From positions 1-41,354 of the forward strand of contig JADYYK010000157.1 in NCBI GenBank assembly GCA_020853705.1: a stretch of DNA of 41,354 nt. Reading direction: 5' to 3'. Shown in pieces: positions 31,782-41,354 of the stretch. The notes under the pieces were generated by a model. That model did no database searches. It saw only the letters and a list, made by a program, of their open reading frames with translations, and was not told the DNA's origin. The number at the start of each line of letters is the position of its first letter. The stretch's first letter is position 1. Origin of the DNA: Deltaproteobacteria bacterium. Lineage in GTDB: Bacteria; Myxococcota_A; Polyangia; Haliangiales; JADYYK01. The translations under genes and the position numbers were made by a program.

Positions 31782-31931
31782 CTACTTCTTGGCGATGGTG
31801 ACGGTGAGACGCTTGCGCCCCTTGGCGCGGCGAGCCTTGATCACCTTGCGACCATTGCGCGTGCTCATCCGCTTGCGATAGCCGTGCGTCCGCTTGCGAC
31901 GCTTGTTGTGGGGCTGATACGTGCGCTTCAC
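31782..31931 (-). CDS. rpmH: ribosomal protein bL34
   Basis: The 49-residue basic protein MKRTYQPHNKRRKRTHGYRK... ends RLTVTIAKK and is a full-length bL34 of the large subunit. The start is a GTG at 31931, with GGAG eight bases upstream; the open frame further upstream (to 32120) is not coding. It is the first gene of the rpmH-rnpA-yidD-yidC-khpB-mnmE-ydcF cluster. Confidence 0.97.
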   Translation of the reverse strand: MKRTYQPHNKRRKRTHGYRKRMSTRNGRKVIKARRAKGRKRLTVTIAKK

Positions 31932-31974
31932 GACGGGCTCCTTGTGCGAACCGACTGCTGAAAAAGGTGGTGAG

Positions 31975-32003
31975 GGATTAGCAGCGGCGCCCGGGGGTGT
32001 CAA
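31975..32003 (-). promoter_or_regulatory. sigma-70 type promoter of the rpmH operon
   Basis: On the minus strand a perfect -35 TTGACA (31998-32003) is followed, after exactly 17 bases, by TAATCC (31975-31980), preceded by TGC as in an extended -10. Transcription would start near 31968, giving a leader of about 37 bases before the rpmH GTG. Confidence 0.7.
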
Positions 32004-32493
32004 GAGATCCTGATGGATGCTGATCGCGCTGTGGGCAACCACGCCGCAGCCTCGCTGCATGCGGATCGCGCAAAGCCGCTTCCCATGCGGGTCAGCGCAC
32101 GCGCTGGTTCGATCCGCCACACCGGCAAGCGCAAATCATGACGCGCTGCGGATCGTTGTCACAAAACCGATTCATTCAAGATACTTGCTGCGTGGTCTTC
32201 CCCGACCGACCTCGCCGCCCGGGCAAACCGTCCACAGCCCCGATCCTGCGAGCGCCGAAATTCCTACGAAATCTCCACACCCGGATCTTTCCCCTTGCGA
32301 GCCCGCTTCGCCGCTTGCTAGATGGACCTCGCCACGGTGACAGTTGGGCAACGCAGGGCGGCGTCGAGGGCCTCTTGAATCTTCCTGATAGCGATCGTGA
32401 TGTCTCGAGGTTCTCCGTTTCTCTGCTGTGGACAGCCCAGTCAAAAGTTGGTCGGACCCTGCTGTAAGGGGTTGGTAGTGCAGGTCTTCTAGG

Positions 32494-32514
32494 TACTCCA
32501 CAACGTGTGGATTG
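32494..32514. promoter_or_regulatory. inverted pair of DnaA-box-like sequences before dnaA
   Basis: TACTCCACA (32494-32502) and, in reverse, CAATCCACA (32506-32514) face each other; their cores TCCACA and TGTGGA form a perfect palindrome with a three-base centre. Each matches the DnaA box at 7 of 9. The pair lies 73 bases before the dnaA start, where autoregulatory boxes are common. Confidence 0.5.
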
Positions 32515-32586
32515 CCTGTTGAGGGATGGGCCACGTTCGGGGGGATGTGGGATGCGGCCGCGTCGGTTCGTGGAGAGAGAGAAGCG

Positions 32587-34095
32587 ATGAGCAGCCTGTG
32601 GGAGAGCGCACTCGAGCGTCTGGCCCCGAAGCTCAACTCGAGCACCTTCGAGACCTGGATCCGCCCGATCGAGTGCCGGGAGATCACGGGCGACCGCATC
32701 GTGCTGGGTGCACCCGATCAGTTCTCGTGCGACTGGTTCCGCGAGCACTACCTGGGCCTGGTCCTGGGCGCGCTGCGCGAGGTCGACGAGCGCGACTACG
32801 AGGTGGTGTTCGAGATCGTGCCCCAGCGGGCGGGTGAGCCCGTGCCGCACCCCATCAGCACCAGCGGCGACCTGTCGCTGCCGGTCGTCATCGCTGCCGC
32901 AGCGGCGGCCCCGTCGTCGTCGTCGTCTTCGTCTGCGTCGTCCAGCCGCGCCATGGCGCACGGCACCGGTCCCCAGCTCGCGATGGAGGCGGTCGCCGAT
33001 GGCGTGCCGCCCCTCATCATGTCGGGCGACCCCGACGCCAGCCCGAGCTCCGGCCCGGTCACGCGCAGCGAGCTCAACCCGAAGTACACCTTCGACAGCT
33101 TCGTCGTCGGCCCGTCCAACCAGCTGGCCCACGCGGCGTCACGGGTGTGCGCCGACATGCCCGCCGGCAAGTACAACCCGCTCTTCATCTATGGCGGCGT
33201 GGGCCTGGGCAAGACCCACCTCCTGCACGCCATCGGCGCCGAGATCCATCGCAAGAACCCCACCTGGCGCATCTCGTACCTGTGGGGCGAGCGCTTCATG
33301 AACGAGTACATCCACTGCCTGCGCACCAACCGCATGGATGACTTCCGGGCCCGCTACCGCGAACGCTGCGATGTCCTGCTGATGGACGACATCCAGTTCA
33401 TCGCCGGCAAGGACCGCACCCAGGACGAGTTCTTCCATACCTTCAACGCGCTGTACGAGTCGCATCGTCAGATCGTCCTGACCTCCGACAAGTACCCGCA
33501 CGAGATCCCCGACCTCGAGGAGCGGCTGCGTTCGCGCTTCCAGTGGGGCCTCATCGCGGACATCCAGCCGCCCGAGCTGGAGACCCGCGTCGCCATCCTC
33601 AAGAAGAAGGCCGACGCCGAGAACCTGATGCTGGCGGACGACGTGGCGCTGTTCCTGGCCACCACCATCAAGTCGCACGTGCGCGACCTGGAGTCGTCGC
33701 TGGTGCGCCTGGCCGCCGTGGCCTCGCTGTCGGGCACCGCCATCACGGTCGACTTCGCGCGCAAGGCCATCGAGGGCTCGCACGCGCGCGCCGGCGACAA
33801 CCTGTCGATCGACGCCATCCAGAAGCACGTGGCGCAGTACTTCGAGGTCAAGGTGTCGGACCTCAAGGGTGAGAAGCGCCACCGCGCCATCGCCCGTCCG
33901 CGCCAGATCGCGATGTACCTGTGCCGCACCTTGCTTCCGCACTCGCAGGCCAGCTTCCCCGAGATTGGCCGGCGCTTCGGCGACAAGGACCACTCCACCG
34001 TCATCTCCGCCTGCCGCAAGATCGAGCAGCTGATGGAGACCGATCCCGAGACCAAGGGTCAGGTCACGACCCTCAAGTCCCAGCTCCTGCGCTGA
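32587..34095 (+). CDS. dnaA: chromosomal replication initiator DnaA
   Basis: DnaA-ATP binds DnaA boxes at oriC and melts the adjacent AT-rich DNA. The 502-residue product has domain I (SLWESALERLAPKLNSSTFE, about 1-78), a long flexible domain II (about 79-163) with an Ala run and a Ser run, the AAA+ domain III (NPKYTFDSFVVG; Walker A GGVGLGKTH from residue 203; Walker B VLLMDDIQFI; LEERLRSRFQWGL sensor region) and the DNA-binding domain IV ending in the signature GDKDHSTVISACRKI. The ATG at 32587 has GGAGAG about ten bases upstream. It heads dnaA-dnaN-recF-gyrB. Confidence 0.98.
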   Translation: MSSLWESALERLAPKLNSSTFETWIRPIECREITGDRIVLGAPDQFSCDWFREHYLGLVLGALREVDERDYEVVFEIVPQRAGEPVPHPISTSGDLSLPVVIAAAAAAPSSSSSSSASSSRAMAHGTGPQLAMEAVADGVPPLIMSGDPDASPSSGPVTRSELNPKYTFDSFVVGPSNQLAHAASRVCADMPAGKYNPLFIYGGVGLGKTHLLHAIGAEIHRKNPTWRISYLWGERFMNEYIHCLRTNRMDDFRARYRERCDVLLMDDIQFIAGKDRTQDEFFHTFNALYESHRQIVLTSDKYPHEIPDLEERLRSRFQWGLIADIQPPELETRVAILKKKADAENLMLADDVALFLATTIKSHVRDLESSLVRLAAVASLSGTAITVDFARKAIEGSHARAGDNLSIDAIQKHVAQYFEVKVSDLKGEKRHRAIARPRQIAMYLCRTLLPHSQASFPEIGRRFGDKDHSTVISACRKIEQLMETDPETKGQVTTLKSQLLR

Positions 34096-34398
34096 CGCTT
34101 GTTCGTGTCAGGGTCGCGTGGTAGCACTGGCGCGTCCTGAAACGGCTGTGGACAGTTTCGGGGATCGCAGGTGTGTGATGGTGTGACAGAGGTGGGTGCA
34201 GCGCGGAAGCCCGAACGGATCGCCATCCTTCCTGACCCAGCGCCCGACCTTGTACACACCCTCTGAGCGTGACAGTCCGAAGAGCTAGGGCGATCTTTCA
34301 CAGACTCACAGGCCCTACTATCTACTTCTAGATCTGCTTATCAAAGATCCCCAAAAAAGAAGAAGAGCCCGGACAGGGCGGTGAGGACGGAGCAGGCG
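34096..34398. other. dnaA-dnaN spacer, oriC candidate
   Basis: This 303-base non-coding stretch lies between co-directional genes, so it is not needed for divergent promoters. It contains TGTGGACAG at 34147-34155, the same 11-base context (GCTGTGGACAG) as at 32425 in the rpmH-dnaA spacer, and TTGTACACA at 34250-34258; each matches the DnaA box at 7 of 9. Bases 34321-34360 are 65% A/T by hand count and end in a run of six A, the strongest AT-rich patch I noticed; this could be the unwinding element. GATCTTT (34292-34298) and AAAGATC (34343-34349) are inverted arms flanking it. A dnaN promoter (for example TACTAT at about 34316) is possible but weak. Confidence 0.5.
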
Positions 34399-35502
34399 AT
34401 GGAGTTCTCGATCCAGAAGGCAGACTTTCTTCGTGGCCTCCGGCTCGCGCAGGGGATCGCTGACCGCAAGTCGACGATGCCGATCCTCGCCAACGTCCTG
34501 CTGCGCACGGACGGCAAGCAGCGCCTGCTGGTCGCGGCGACCGACCTCAACGTCGCCGTCAGCGCCGAGCTGCCCGCCAAGATCGAGAAGGAGGGCGCCC
34601 TCACGGTGTCGGCCAAGATGCTGCACGACATCGTGGCCGACCTGCCGGGCGAGGACGTCAAGGTCAAGCGCAGCGAGAACCTGTGGGCCGAGATTCGCTG
34701 TGGCAGCTTCGAGTCCAAGCTGGTCGGCATGGCCGACCGCGACTTCCCCAAGCTGCCCGAGCCGGGCAAGATCAAGTACGCCAAGCTCGACGCCCCCACG
34801 CTGCGCGAGATGATCGACAAGACGCTGTTCTCGGTGTCGAACGACGAGACGCGCTTCCAGCTGTCGGGCGTGCTGTTCGAGTGCGACGGCAAGACCGCGC
34901 GCATGGTGTCGACCGACGGCCACCGGCTGTCGAAGATCGAGCGCGCGGTCAGCGAGGGCCCCAAGCTGGAGCGCGGGGTCATCATCCCGAAGAAGGGCCT
35001 CGGCGAGCTCAAGCGTGCGGTCGATGGCCTGGGCGGCGCCTGCGAGATCGCGGTCTCGGGCGGGGCGATCTACCTGAAGTCGGGCGACGTCGGGCTGTCG
35101 GTCAAGCTCATCGAGGCCGAGTTCCCGCCCTACGAGCAGGTCATCCCGGCGCCCAACCCCGTTGGCGCCCTGGTGCCGCGCGAGGCCCTGATGGCGGCGC
35201 TCAAGCGCACCTCGCACATGACCTCGGACAAGACCTCGGGCGTCAAGCTGATGCTGGCCGACGGCGTCCTCAAGATCATCAGCGACAACCCCGACCTCGG
35301 CGAGGCCCGGGAGGAGCTGAAGGTCGACTACGCCGGCGCGCCGCTGACCATCGGCTTCAACTCCAACTACTTCAAGGAGCTGCTCAGCCACATGAGCGGC
35401 GACCGCGTCCGGCTGGAGCTGTCGGGCGAGCTCGACCCCGGGGTGGTGCGCGGCGAGGCCTCGGCGGACTACCTCGGCGTCATCATGCCGATGCGCATTT
35501 GA
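34399..35502 (+). CDS. dnaN: DNA polymerase III beta sliding clamp
   Basis: The clamp encircles DNA and holds the polymerase and repair proteins on it. The 367-residue protein shows the three-fold clamp layout, starting MEFSIQKADFLRGLRLAQGI with TMPILANVLL, FQLSGVLFECDG and ATDGHRL-type MVSTDGHRLSKIE, and ending SADYLGVIMPMRI, the standard C-terminal P-M-R motif. The ATG at 34399 has GGAG seven bases upstream; the frame from 34381 adds six non-conserved residues. recF follows 10 bases after the stop. Confidence 0.98.
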   Translation: MEFSIQKADFLRGLRLAQGIADRKSTMPILANVLLRTDGKQRLLVAATDLNVAVSAELPAKIEKEGALTVSAKMLHDIVADLPGEDVKVKRSENLWAEIRCGSFESKLVGMADRDFPKLPEPGKIKYAKLDAPTLREMIDKTLFSVSNDETRFQLSGVLFECDGKTARMVSTDGHRLSKIERAVSEGPKLERGVIIPKKGLGELKRAVDGLGGACEIAVSGGAIYLKSGDVGLSVKLIEAEFPPYEQVIPAPNPVGALVPREALMAALKRTSHMTSDKTSGVKLMLADGVLKIISDNPDLGEAREELKVDYAGAPLTIGFNSNYFKELLSHMSGDRVRLELSGELDPGVVRGEASADYLGVIMPMRI

Positions 35503-35512
35503 GTCCCCTGCG

Positions 35513-36619
35513 TTGCTGCTGCGCGCGCTCGAGCTGACCGCGTTCAGGAACCTCGCCGACACCGTGCTGCAGCCCGGCCCGCAGCTCAACGTGCTGGCGG
35601 GCGACAACGCGCAGGGCAAGACCAACCTGCTCGAGGCGATCTATCTCCTGGGCACGCTGCGCTCGTTTCGCGCCAGCAAGCTGGGCGAGCTGATGCGCTG
35701 GGACGTCGAGGCCCAGGGCGGCAGCGCGCGCGTGGCGGGCCGGGTCGACACCCGTGGCATCGAGCGCAAGCACGAGGTCACCATCCAGGCCGGCAAGAAG
35801 GTCGCGCGGCTGGATGGCAAGGGCGTGCGCAGCCCGACCGACTACTTCAAGTGGCTGACCACGGTGCTGTTCACGCCCGACGACCTCGGCGTGCTGCGCG
35901 GGTCACCCGGGGGCCGGCGCCGGCTGCTCGACCGCGCGGTGTTCAACCGCACCCCGGCCTACCTCGGCGAGCACAACGACTACCAGCGCGCGCTCAAGAG
36001 TCGCAACGCCATCCTCAAGGACGGCGGGCCCGACGACATGCTGGAGATCTGGGACTTCCACCTGGCGCGCTATGGCGCACGCGTGGTGGCGCGCCGGCTG
36101 GCGTACATCGCGGAGCTCGAGCCGCGGGTGGCGGCGGGCTACGAGGCCATCACGCACACCGGCCTGCGCGCGCGGCTTGCGTACCAGGGCCTCGAGGGGC
36201 TGCCGCTCGAGGCCAGCGAGGCCGACATCCACGCTGCCCTGGTGGCGGCGATCGGGCGCTCGCGGGGGCGCGATCGCGCGCGCCAGTTCTCCTCGGTGGG
36301 GCCCCATGCGGACGACCTCGGGCTGTGGCTGGACGACCGCGACGTGCGCCTGTACGCCTCGCAGGGGCAGACCCGCGCGCTGGCGCTGGCGCTCAAGATC
36401 GCCGAGATCCGCCTGCTGCGCGACGTGCACGGCAGCGACCCGATCTTGCTGCTGGATGACGTCTCGTCGGAGCTGGATCCACAGCGCAATGCCCATCTAT
36501 TCGATTTTCTGGACGAAGTTGCCTGTCAGTGCTTCCTGACCACGACTCACCCCGAGTATGTCCGCGCTCGCCTGAATCGTAAGGATTATCGAGTGGTTAA
36601 CGGTGTAATCGAGGGGTGA
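35513..36619 (+). CDS. recF: recombination mediator RecF
   Basis: RecF loads RecA at gapped DNA with RecO and RecR. The 368-residue SMC-like ATPase has Walker A GDNAQGKTN (about 30-38), the signature-type YASQGQTRALALALK, and Walker B ILLLDDVSSELD, followed by CFLTTTHPE. The start is a TTG at 35513 with no good ribosome binding site, only ten bases after the dnaN stop, so translation probably depends on coupling to dnaN. N-terminal MLLRALELTAFRN matches the family start. Confidence 0.95.
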   Translation: MLLRALELTAFRNLADTVLQPGPQLNVLAGDNAQGKTNLLEAIYLLGTLRSFRASKLGELMRWDVEAQGGSARVAGRVDTRGIERKHEVTIQAGKKVARLDGKGVRSPTDYFKWLTTVLFTPDDLGVLRGSPGGRRRLLDRAVFNRTPAYLGEHNDYQRALKSRNAILKDGGPDDMLEIWDFHLARYGARVVARRLAYIAELEPRVAAGYEAITHTGLRARLAYQGLEGLPLEASEADIHAALVAAIGRSRGRDRARQFSSVGPHADDLGLWLDDRDVRLYASQGQTRALALALKIAEIRLLRDVHGSDPILLLDDVSSELDPQRNAHLFDFLDEVACQCFLTTTHPEYVRARLNRKDYRVVNGVIEG

Positions 36620-36687
36620 TTTTGCTTGCCACGGTGCGGAGCGCTGTGGTACACCACCGATTCACTTGGAAATGGTCGATATTTCTC

Positions 36688-39162
<2,475 letters not shown>

Positions 39163-39216
39163 CGACGCCGGGTGCACTGACGACGTCGGCCTGGGTCAGG
39201 CGTCACAGGTGGCAAA

Positions 39217-40227
39217 ATGGGGCAAATGATCGGTTCGCGCATCTGGGGTGTGGGCACGGCGATTCCCGACCGCGTGGTCACCAACCACGACCTCGCCACC
39301 ATGATGGAGACCTCCGACGAGTGGATCGTCGAGCGCACGGGCATCCGCGAGCGCCACTGGGTCGAGGACGGTAGCGGCGTCGGCGCCAGTGACCTCGGGG
39401 TGCAGGCGGCCTACAAGGCGCTGGACATGGCGGGCGTGAAGAAGGAGGAGATCGACCTCATCATCTTCGCCACGCTGTCTCCCGACCACGACTTCCCGGG
39501 CTGCGCGCCCATCGTGCAGACCAAGATGGGCCTCGCGCCCATCGCCTGTCTCGACATCCGGCAGCAGTGCACTGGCTTCGTGTACGGCCTGTCGGTGGCG
39601 GACGCCTTCATCAAGGCGGGCGCCTACAAGCGCATCCTGCTGATCGGCGGCGAGGTGCACTCGGCGGGCCTCGACCGCACCACCAAGGGGCGTGACGTCA
39701 CGGTGCTGTTCGGCGACGCCGCCGGCGCGGTCATCGTCGGCCCGACCGACGACCCCGAGCGGCGCATCGTGTCCTACCACCTGCACGCCGACGGCGCTGG
39801 CGCGCTGGACCTGTGCGTGGAGCGGCCGGGCTGCGTGGCGACGCCGCGCTTTTCGCGCCAGGACTTCGAGGAGGGCAAGCACTTCCCGAAGATGAACGGC
39901 AAGAAGGTGTTCAGGAACGCGGTCACCCGCATGCCCGAGGTGGTGTTCGAGGCCCTGCTGGCCAACGGCCTCAACATCAGCGACATCAAGCTGGTGCTGC
40001 CGCACCAGGCCAACCTGCGCATCAACGAGAAGGTGCAGCAGCTGCTCGGGCTGCCCGACGACAAGATCTTCAACAACATCCAGAAATTCGGCAACACCAC
40101 CGCGGCGACCATCCCGCTCCTCATGAGCGACGCGCTGGCGGCTGGGCGCATCCAGCCCAAGGACCTGCTGTGTCTGGTGGCGTTCGGGGCCGGCTACACC
40201 TGGGGTTCGCTGCTGCTGCGCTGGTAG
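39217..40227 (+). CDS. fabH: beta-ketoacyl-ACP synthase III (FabH family)
   Basis: FabH-type enzymes condense an acyl-CoA with malonyl-ACP to begin fatty-acid chains. The 336-residue thiolase-fold product has the triad Cys118 (DIRQQCTGF), His263 (LPHQANLRI) and Asn293 (FGNTTAATIP), and the N-terminal TSDEWIVERTGIRER. The active-site loop reads QQCTGF where E. coli FabH has AACAGF, and there is a charged insertion (DFEEGKHFPKMNGKK). Both suggest a side branch of the family, perhaps with a different primer such as a branched or longer acyl-CoA (inference). No fabD, fabG or acpP is adjacent. AGGTGG precedes the ATG at 39217; an ATG at 39226 is also possible. It ends five bases from the convergent TPR gene. 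Confidence 0.88.
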   Translation: MGQMIGSRIWGVGTAIPDRVVTNHDLATMMETSDEWIVERTGIRERHWVEDGSGVGASDLGVQAAYKALDMAGVKKEEIDLIIFATLSPDHDFPGCAPIVQTKMGLAPIACLDIRQQCTGFVYGLSVADAFIKAGAYKRILLIGGEVHSAGLDRTTKGRDVTVLFGDAAGAVIVGPTDDPERRIVSYHLHADGAGALDLCVERPGCVATPRFSRQDFEEGKHFPKMNGKKVFRNAVTRMPEVVFEALLANGLNISDIKLVLPHQANLRINEKVQQLLGLPDDKIFNNIQKFGNTTAATIPLLMSDALAAGRIQPKDLLCLVAFGAGYTWGSLLLRW

Positions 40228-40232
40228 CGGCT

Positions 40233-41141
40233 TCACAGCATGCGGGTGACCCGGGTGCGACCCGAGGTCGCCGGTGCGGCCACGTTGGTGGTGGCGGCGC
40301 TGGTCTCCTCGCCGTCGGCCCAGTCGCTGGCGACGGGACCTGGCCGAGGTGCGGTGTGCGGCTGCGCGCGGCTCCTGGCGGGGGCGGCGCGGGAGGCCGC
40401 CAGCTCATGGGCGACCGCGGCGGCGAGGGCGTCGACCCGGCGGCGCCAGACGTCGTCACTGCACCGGGCGCGGTGCTGGTCGGCCAGCGTGCGCAGACAG
40501 GCGGAAGCGCGCACTGGCTGGTGCAGGCGCAGGTAGACCTCGGCCAGGTTGGTCAGGATGTCGCGATGGCCGGGGGCGGCGGCGCGACCCTGCTCCAGCG
40601 CGCTGCGCGCCCCGCCGAGGTCGCCGCGCTCGAGGCGCAACACGCCGAGGGCGTTGAGCGCATACACGTCGCGGGGGGACAGCAGACACAGGCTGGCGAA
40701 CAGCGTCTCGGCGTCGGCGAAGCGGCTCTGCGCCACCAGCGCGAGCGCCAGCTGCTGGGCCGCGCGCAGCGTGGCGGCGGCGCCGGGGCGCAGATCGGCG
40801 AAGCTCTGCAGCCCGCTGCCCAGGGCCTCCCGCTCCAGGCTGGACAGCGGGCCGACCTCGGGGTCGGCGCTGGCGGCCTCGGCCAGCCGCGCCTCCAGGG
40901 CGTTCAGCGTGCTGGCGCTCGGTGCCAGGCTGCGCGCCCGGGTCAGCTCGTCGCGGGCCTCGTCGCGCCGGCCGAGGCGGTGCAGGACCTCGGCGCGCAG
41001 CGCGGCGCCACGCCACCACTGTGGGTCGGACGCCACCAGGCCATCACAGATGACCAGCGCGCGCCCGAGCTGGCCCGAGCCGAGGTAGCGCTGAGCGATT
41101 CGCGCCGAGTGTTCCAGGACCCGCTGCTTGTCACGCGCCAT
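40233..41141 (-). CDS. TPR-repeat protein
   Basis: The 302-residue product is built of helical TPR units: RIAQRYLGSGQLGRALVICD, RGAALRAEVLHRLGRRDEAR, QLALALVAQSRFADAETLFA, VYALNALGVLRLERGDLGGA and ILTNLAEVYLRLHQPVRASA. It has no signal peptide or membrane helix and ends in a disordered Ala/Arg/Pro/Thr-rich tail of about 60 residues. TPR proteins serve as protein-docking scaffolds; the partner is unknown. In size and style it recalls the many cytoplasmic TPR proteins of myxobacteria. The start is the ATG at 41139-41141. Confidence 0.8.
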   Translation of the reverse strand: MARDKQRVLEHSARIAQRYLGSGQLGRALVICDGLVASDPQWWRGAALRAEVLHRLGRRDEARDELTRARSLAPSASTLNALEARLAEAASADPEVGPLSSLEREALGSGLQSFADLRPGAAATLRAAQQLALALVAQSRFADAETLFASLCLLSPRDVYALNALGVLRLERGDLGGARSALEQGRAAAPGHRDILTNLAEVYLRLHQPVRASACLRTLADQHRARCSDDVWRRRVDALAAAVAHELAASRAAPARSRAQPHTAPRPGPVASDWADGEETSAATTNVAAPATSGRTRVTRML

Positions 41142-41243
41142 GAGACGACACCTCCCCCTGGGCGGCTGCCCAGACAGGGAGGGTCTTCGTCGGTGCAGCG
41201 CAGGTGTTGCGTGCGAGGCGGGTGGGCCGGGTGGTGGTGCCAG

Positions 41244-41278
41244 GGTGCGTGGTGCGTGGTGCGGGAGGCGGGAGGCCG
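41244..41278. repeat. decaying 7-base tandem repeat
   Basis: GGTGCGT (41244-41250), GGTGCGT (41251-41257), GGTGCGG (41258-41264), GAGGCGG (41265-41271) and GAGGCCG (41272-41278) form five adjoining heptamers that drift in sequence. They lie in the 140-base spacer between the TPR gene and the next minus-strand gene, in which I see nothing else. Confidence 0.7.
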
Positions 41279-41281
41279 GGA

Positions 41282-41354
41282 CTAGGCAGCGAAGATCGAG
41301 TCGAGCTCCTTCTCGATCTTCTGCTCCTTGGTCTTCTTGGCGACCGCCAGCTCC
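41282..41354 (-). CDS. C-terminus of an unknown gene cut by the right edge
   Basis: The last 23 residues of a minus-strand frame are visible: ELAVAKKTKEQKIEKELDSI then FAA and a TAG stop. They are highly charged and would form a helix or coiled coil. The codon choice (mostly G/C-ending) is that of a real gene. Too short to name. Confidence 0.55.
   Translation of the reverse strand, partial: ELAVAKKTKEQKIEKELDSIFAA

Larger units (their letters stand above)
31932..32586. other. rpmH-dnaA spacer, oriC candidate
   Basis: This 655-base non-coding stretch separates the divergent rpmH and dnaA operons. It holds the rpmH promoter at its left end. An AT-rich patch lies around 32161-32180 (13 of 20 A/T), unlike the surrounding DNA. 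Several sequences match the DnaA box TTATCCACA at 7 of 9 positions: 32271-32279 (ATCTCCACA), 32427-32435 (TGTGGACAG, reverse), 32494-32502 and 32506-32514. A weaker GTCCACAGC lies at 32230-32238. No perfect box is present. I found no small gene or RNA here. The dnaA promoter must also lie here but was not recognised. Confidence 0.5.

Noticed and set aside
36616..36687. N-terminal extension of GyrB from the GTG at 36616
   Set aside because: The extra residues are unlike GyrB and the codon would overlap the recF stop; the ATG at 36688 gives a normal N-terminus.
36620..36687. Separate gyrB promoter in the recF-gyrB gap
   Set aside because: TTGCTT near 36623 has no acceptable -10 at the right distance; not strong enough to list.
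41282..41354. Naming the right-edge fragment as a PspA/IM30-type coiled-coil protein
   Set aside because: Twenty-three charged residues are not enough to identify a family.

Overview
This is a GC-rich chromosomal segment that holds the replication-initiation neighbourhood of what looks like a myxobacterium (Myxococcota, perhaps Haliangium/Kofleriaceae-like; inference). The pointers are the strong G/C third-position bias, the secreted TPR and choice-of-anchor-D proteins, and an initiation factor 3 that starts at AUC and carries a Pro/Ala-rich tail, as in the Dsg/IF3 protein of Myxococcus xanthus. No tRNA, rRNA, CRISPR array, prophage or insertion sequence was seen.

Layout. 1-5.2 kb: start of a gene leaving the left edge, then a two-gene set for a secreted TPR protein and a 1401-residue cell-envelope protein (eight choice-of-anchor-D repeats plus two DUF1554-like domains). 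5.2-6.0 kb: an unrecognised gene of lower GC. 6.1-14.5 kb: a 2-oxoglutarate block with the ferredoxin-linked oxidoreductase korAB and the NAD-linked dehydrogenase genes sucAB, both on the minus strand, separated by a plus-strand CBS-domain gene and tpx. 14.5-17 kb: infC and ettA. 17-22.8 kb: an ABC exporter, a double-GNAT protein, a PreA-like flavoprotein and an AidB-like acyl-CoA dehydrogenase. 22.9-26.8 kb: rsmG followed by bioF-bioA-bioD, whose start and stop codons overlap. 26.8-32 kb (minus): rpmH-rnpA-yidD-yidC-khpB-mnmE-ydcF, read from a clear sigma-70 type promoter. 32.6-39.2 kb (plus): dnaA-dnaN-recF-gyrB, then fabH. 40.2 kb to the end: a TPR protein and the C-terminus of an unknown gene.

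The rpmH and dnaA operons diverge from a 655-base spacer; this and the dnaA-dnaN spacer carry degenerate DnaA-box-like sequences and AT-rich patches, so oriC is probably in one or both. Two sequences that almost match the ParB-binding site parS lie 9 and 8 kb to the left of dnaA. One forms the last codons and stop of rsmG and the other sits inside bioF. mnmG, parA and parB, the usual company of mnmE and rsmG, are not in the window, and rsmG now heads a biotin operon pointing toward mnmE.

Other points to examine: a 2-oxoglutarate dehydrogenase E2 with no recognisable peripheral-subunit-binding domain; infC not followed by rpmI-rplT; 7-base tandem repeats inside the mnmE reading frame; a 12-base tandem repeat abutting the sucB stop codon; and a perfect palindrome placed like an operator in front of the acyl-CoA dehydrogenase. 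All product names rest on motif and sequence recognition by eye; no database search was run.
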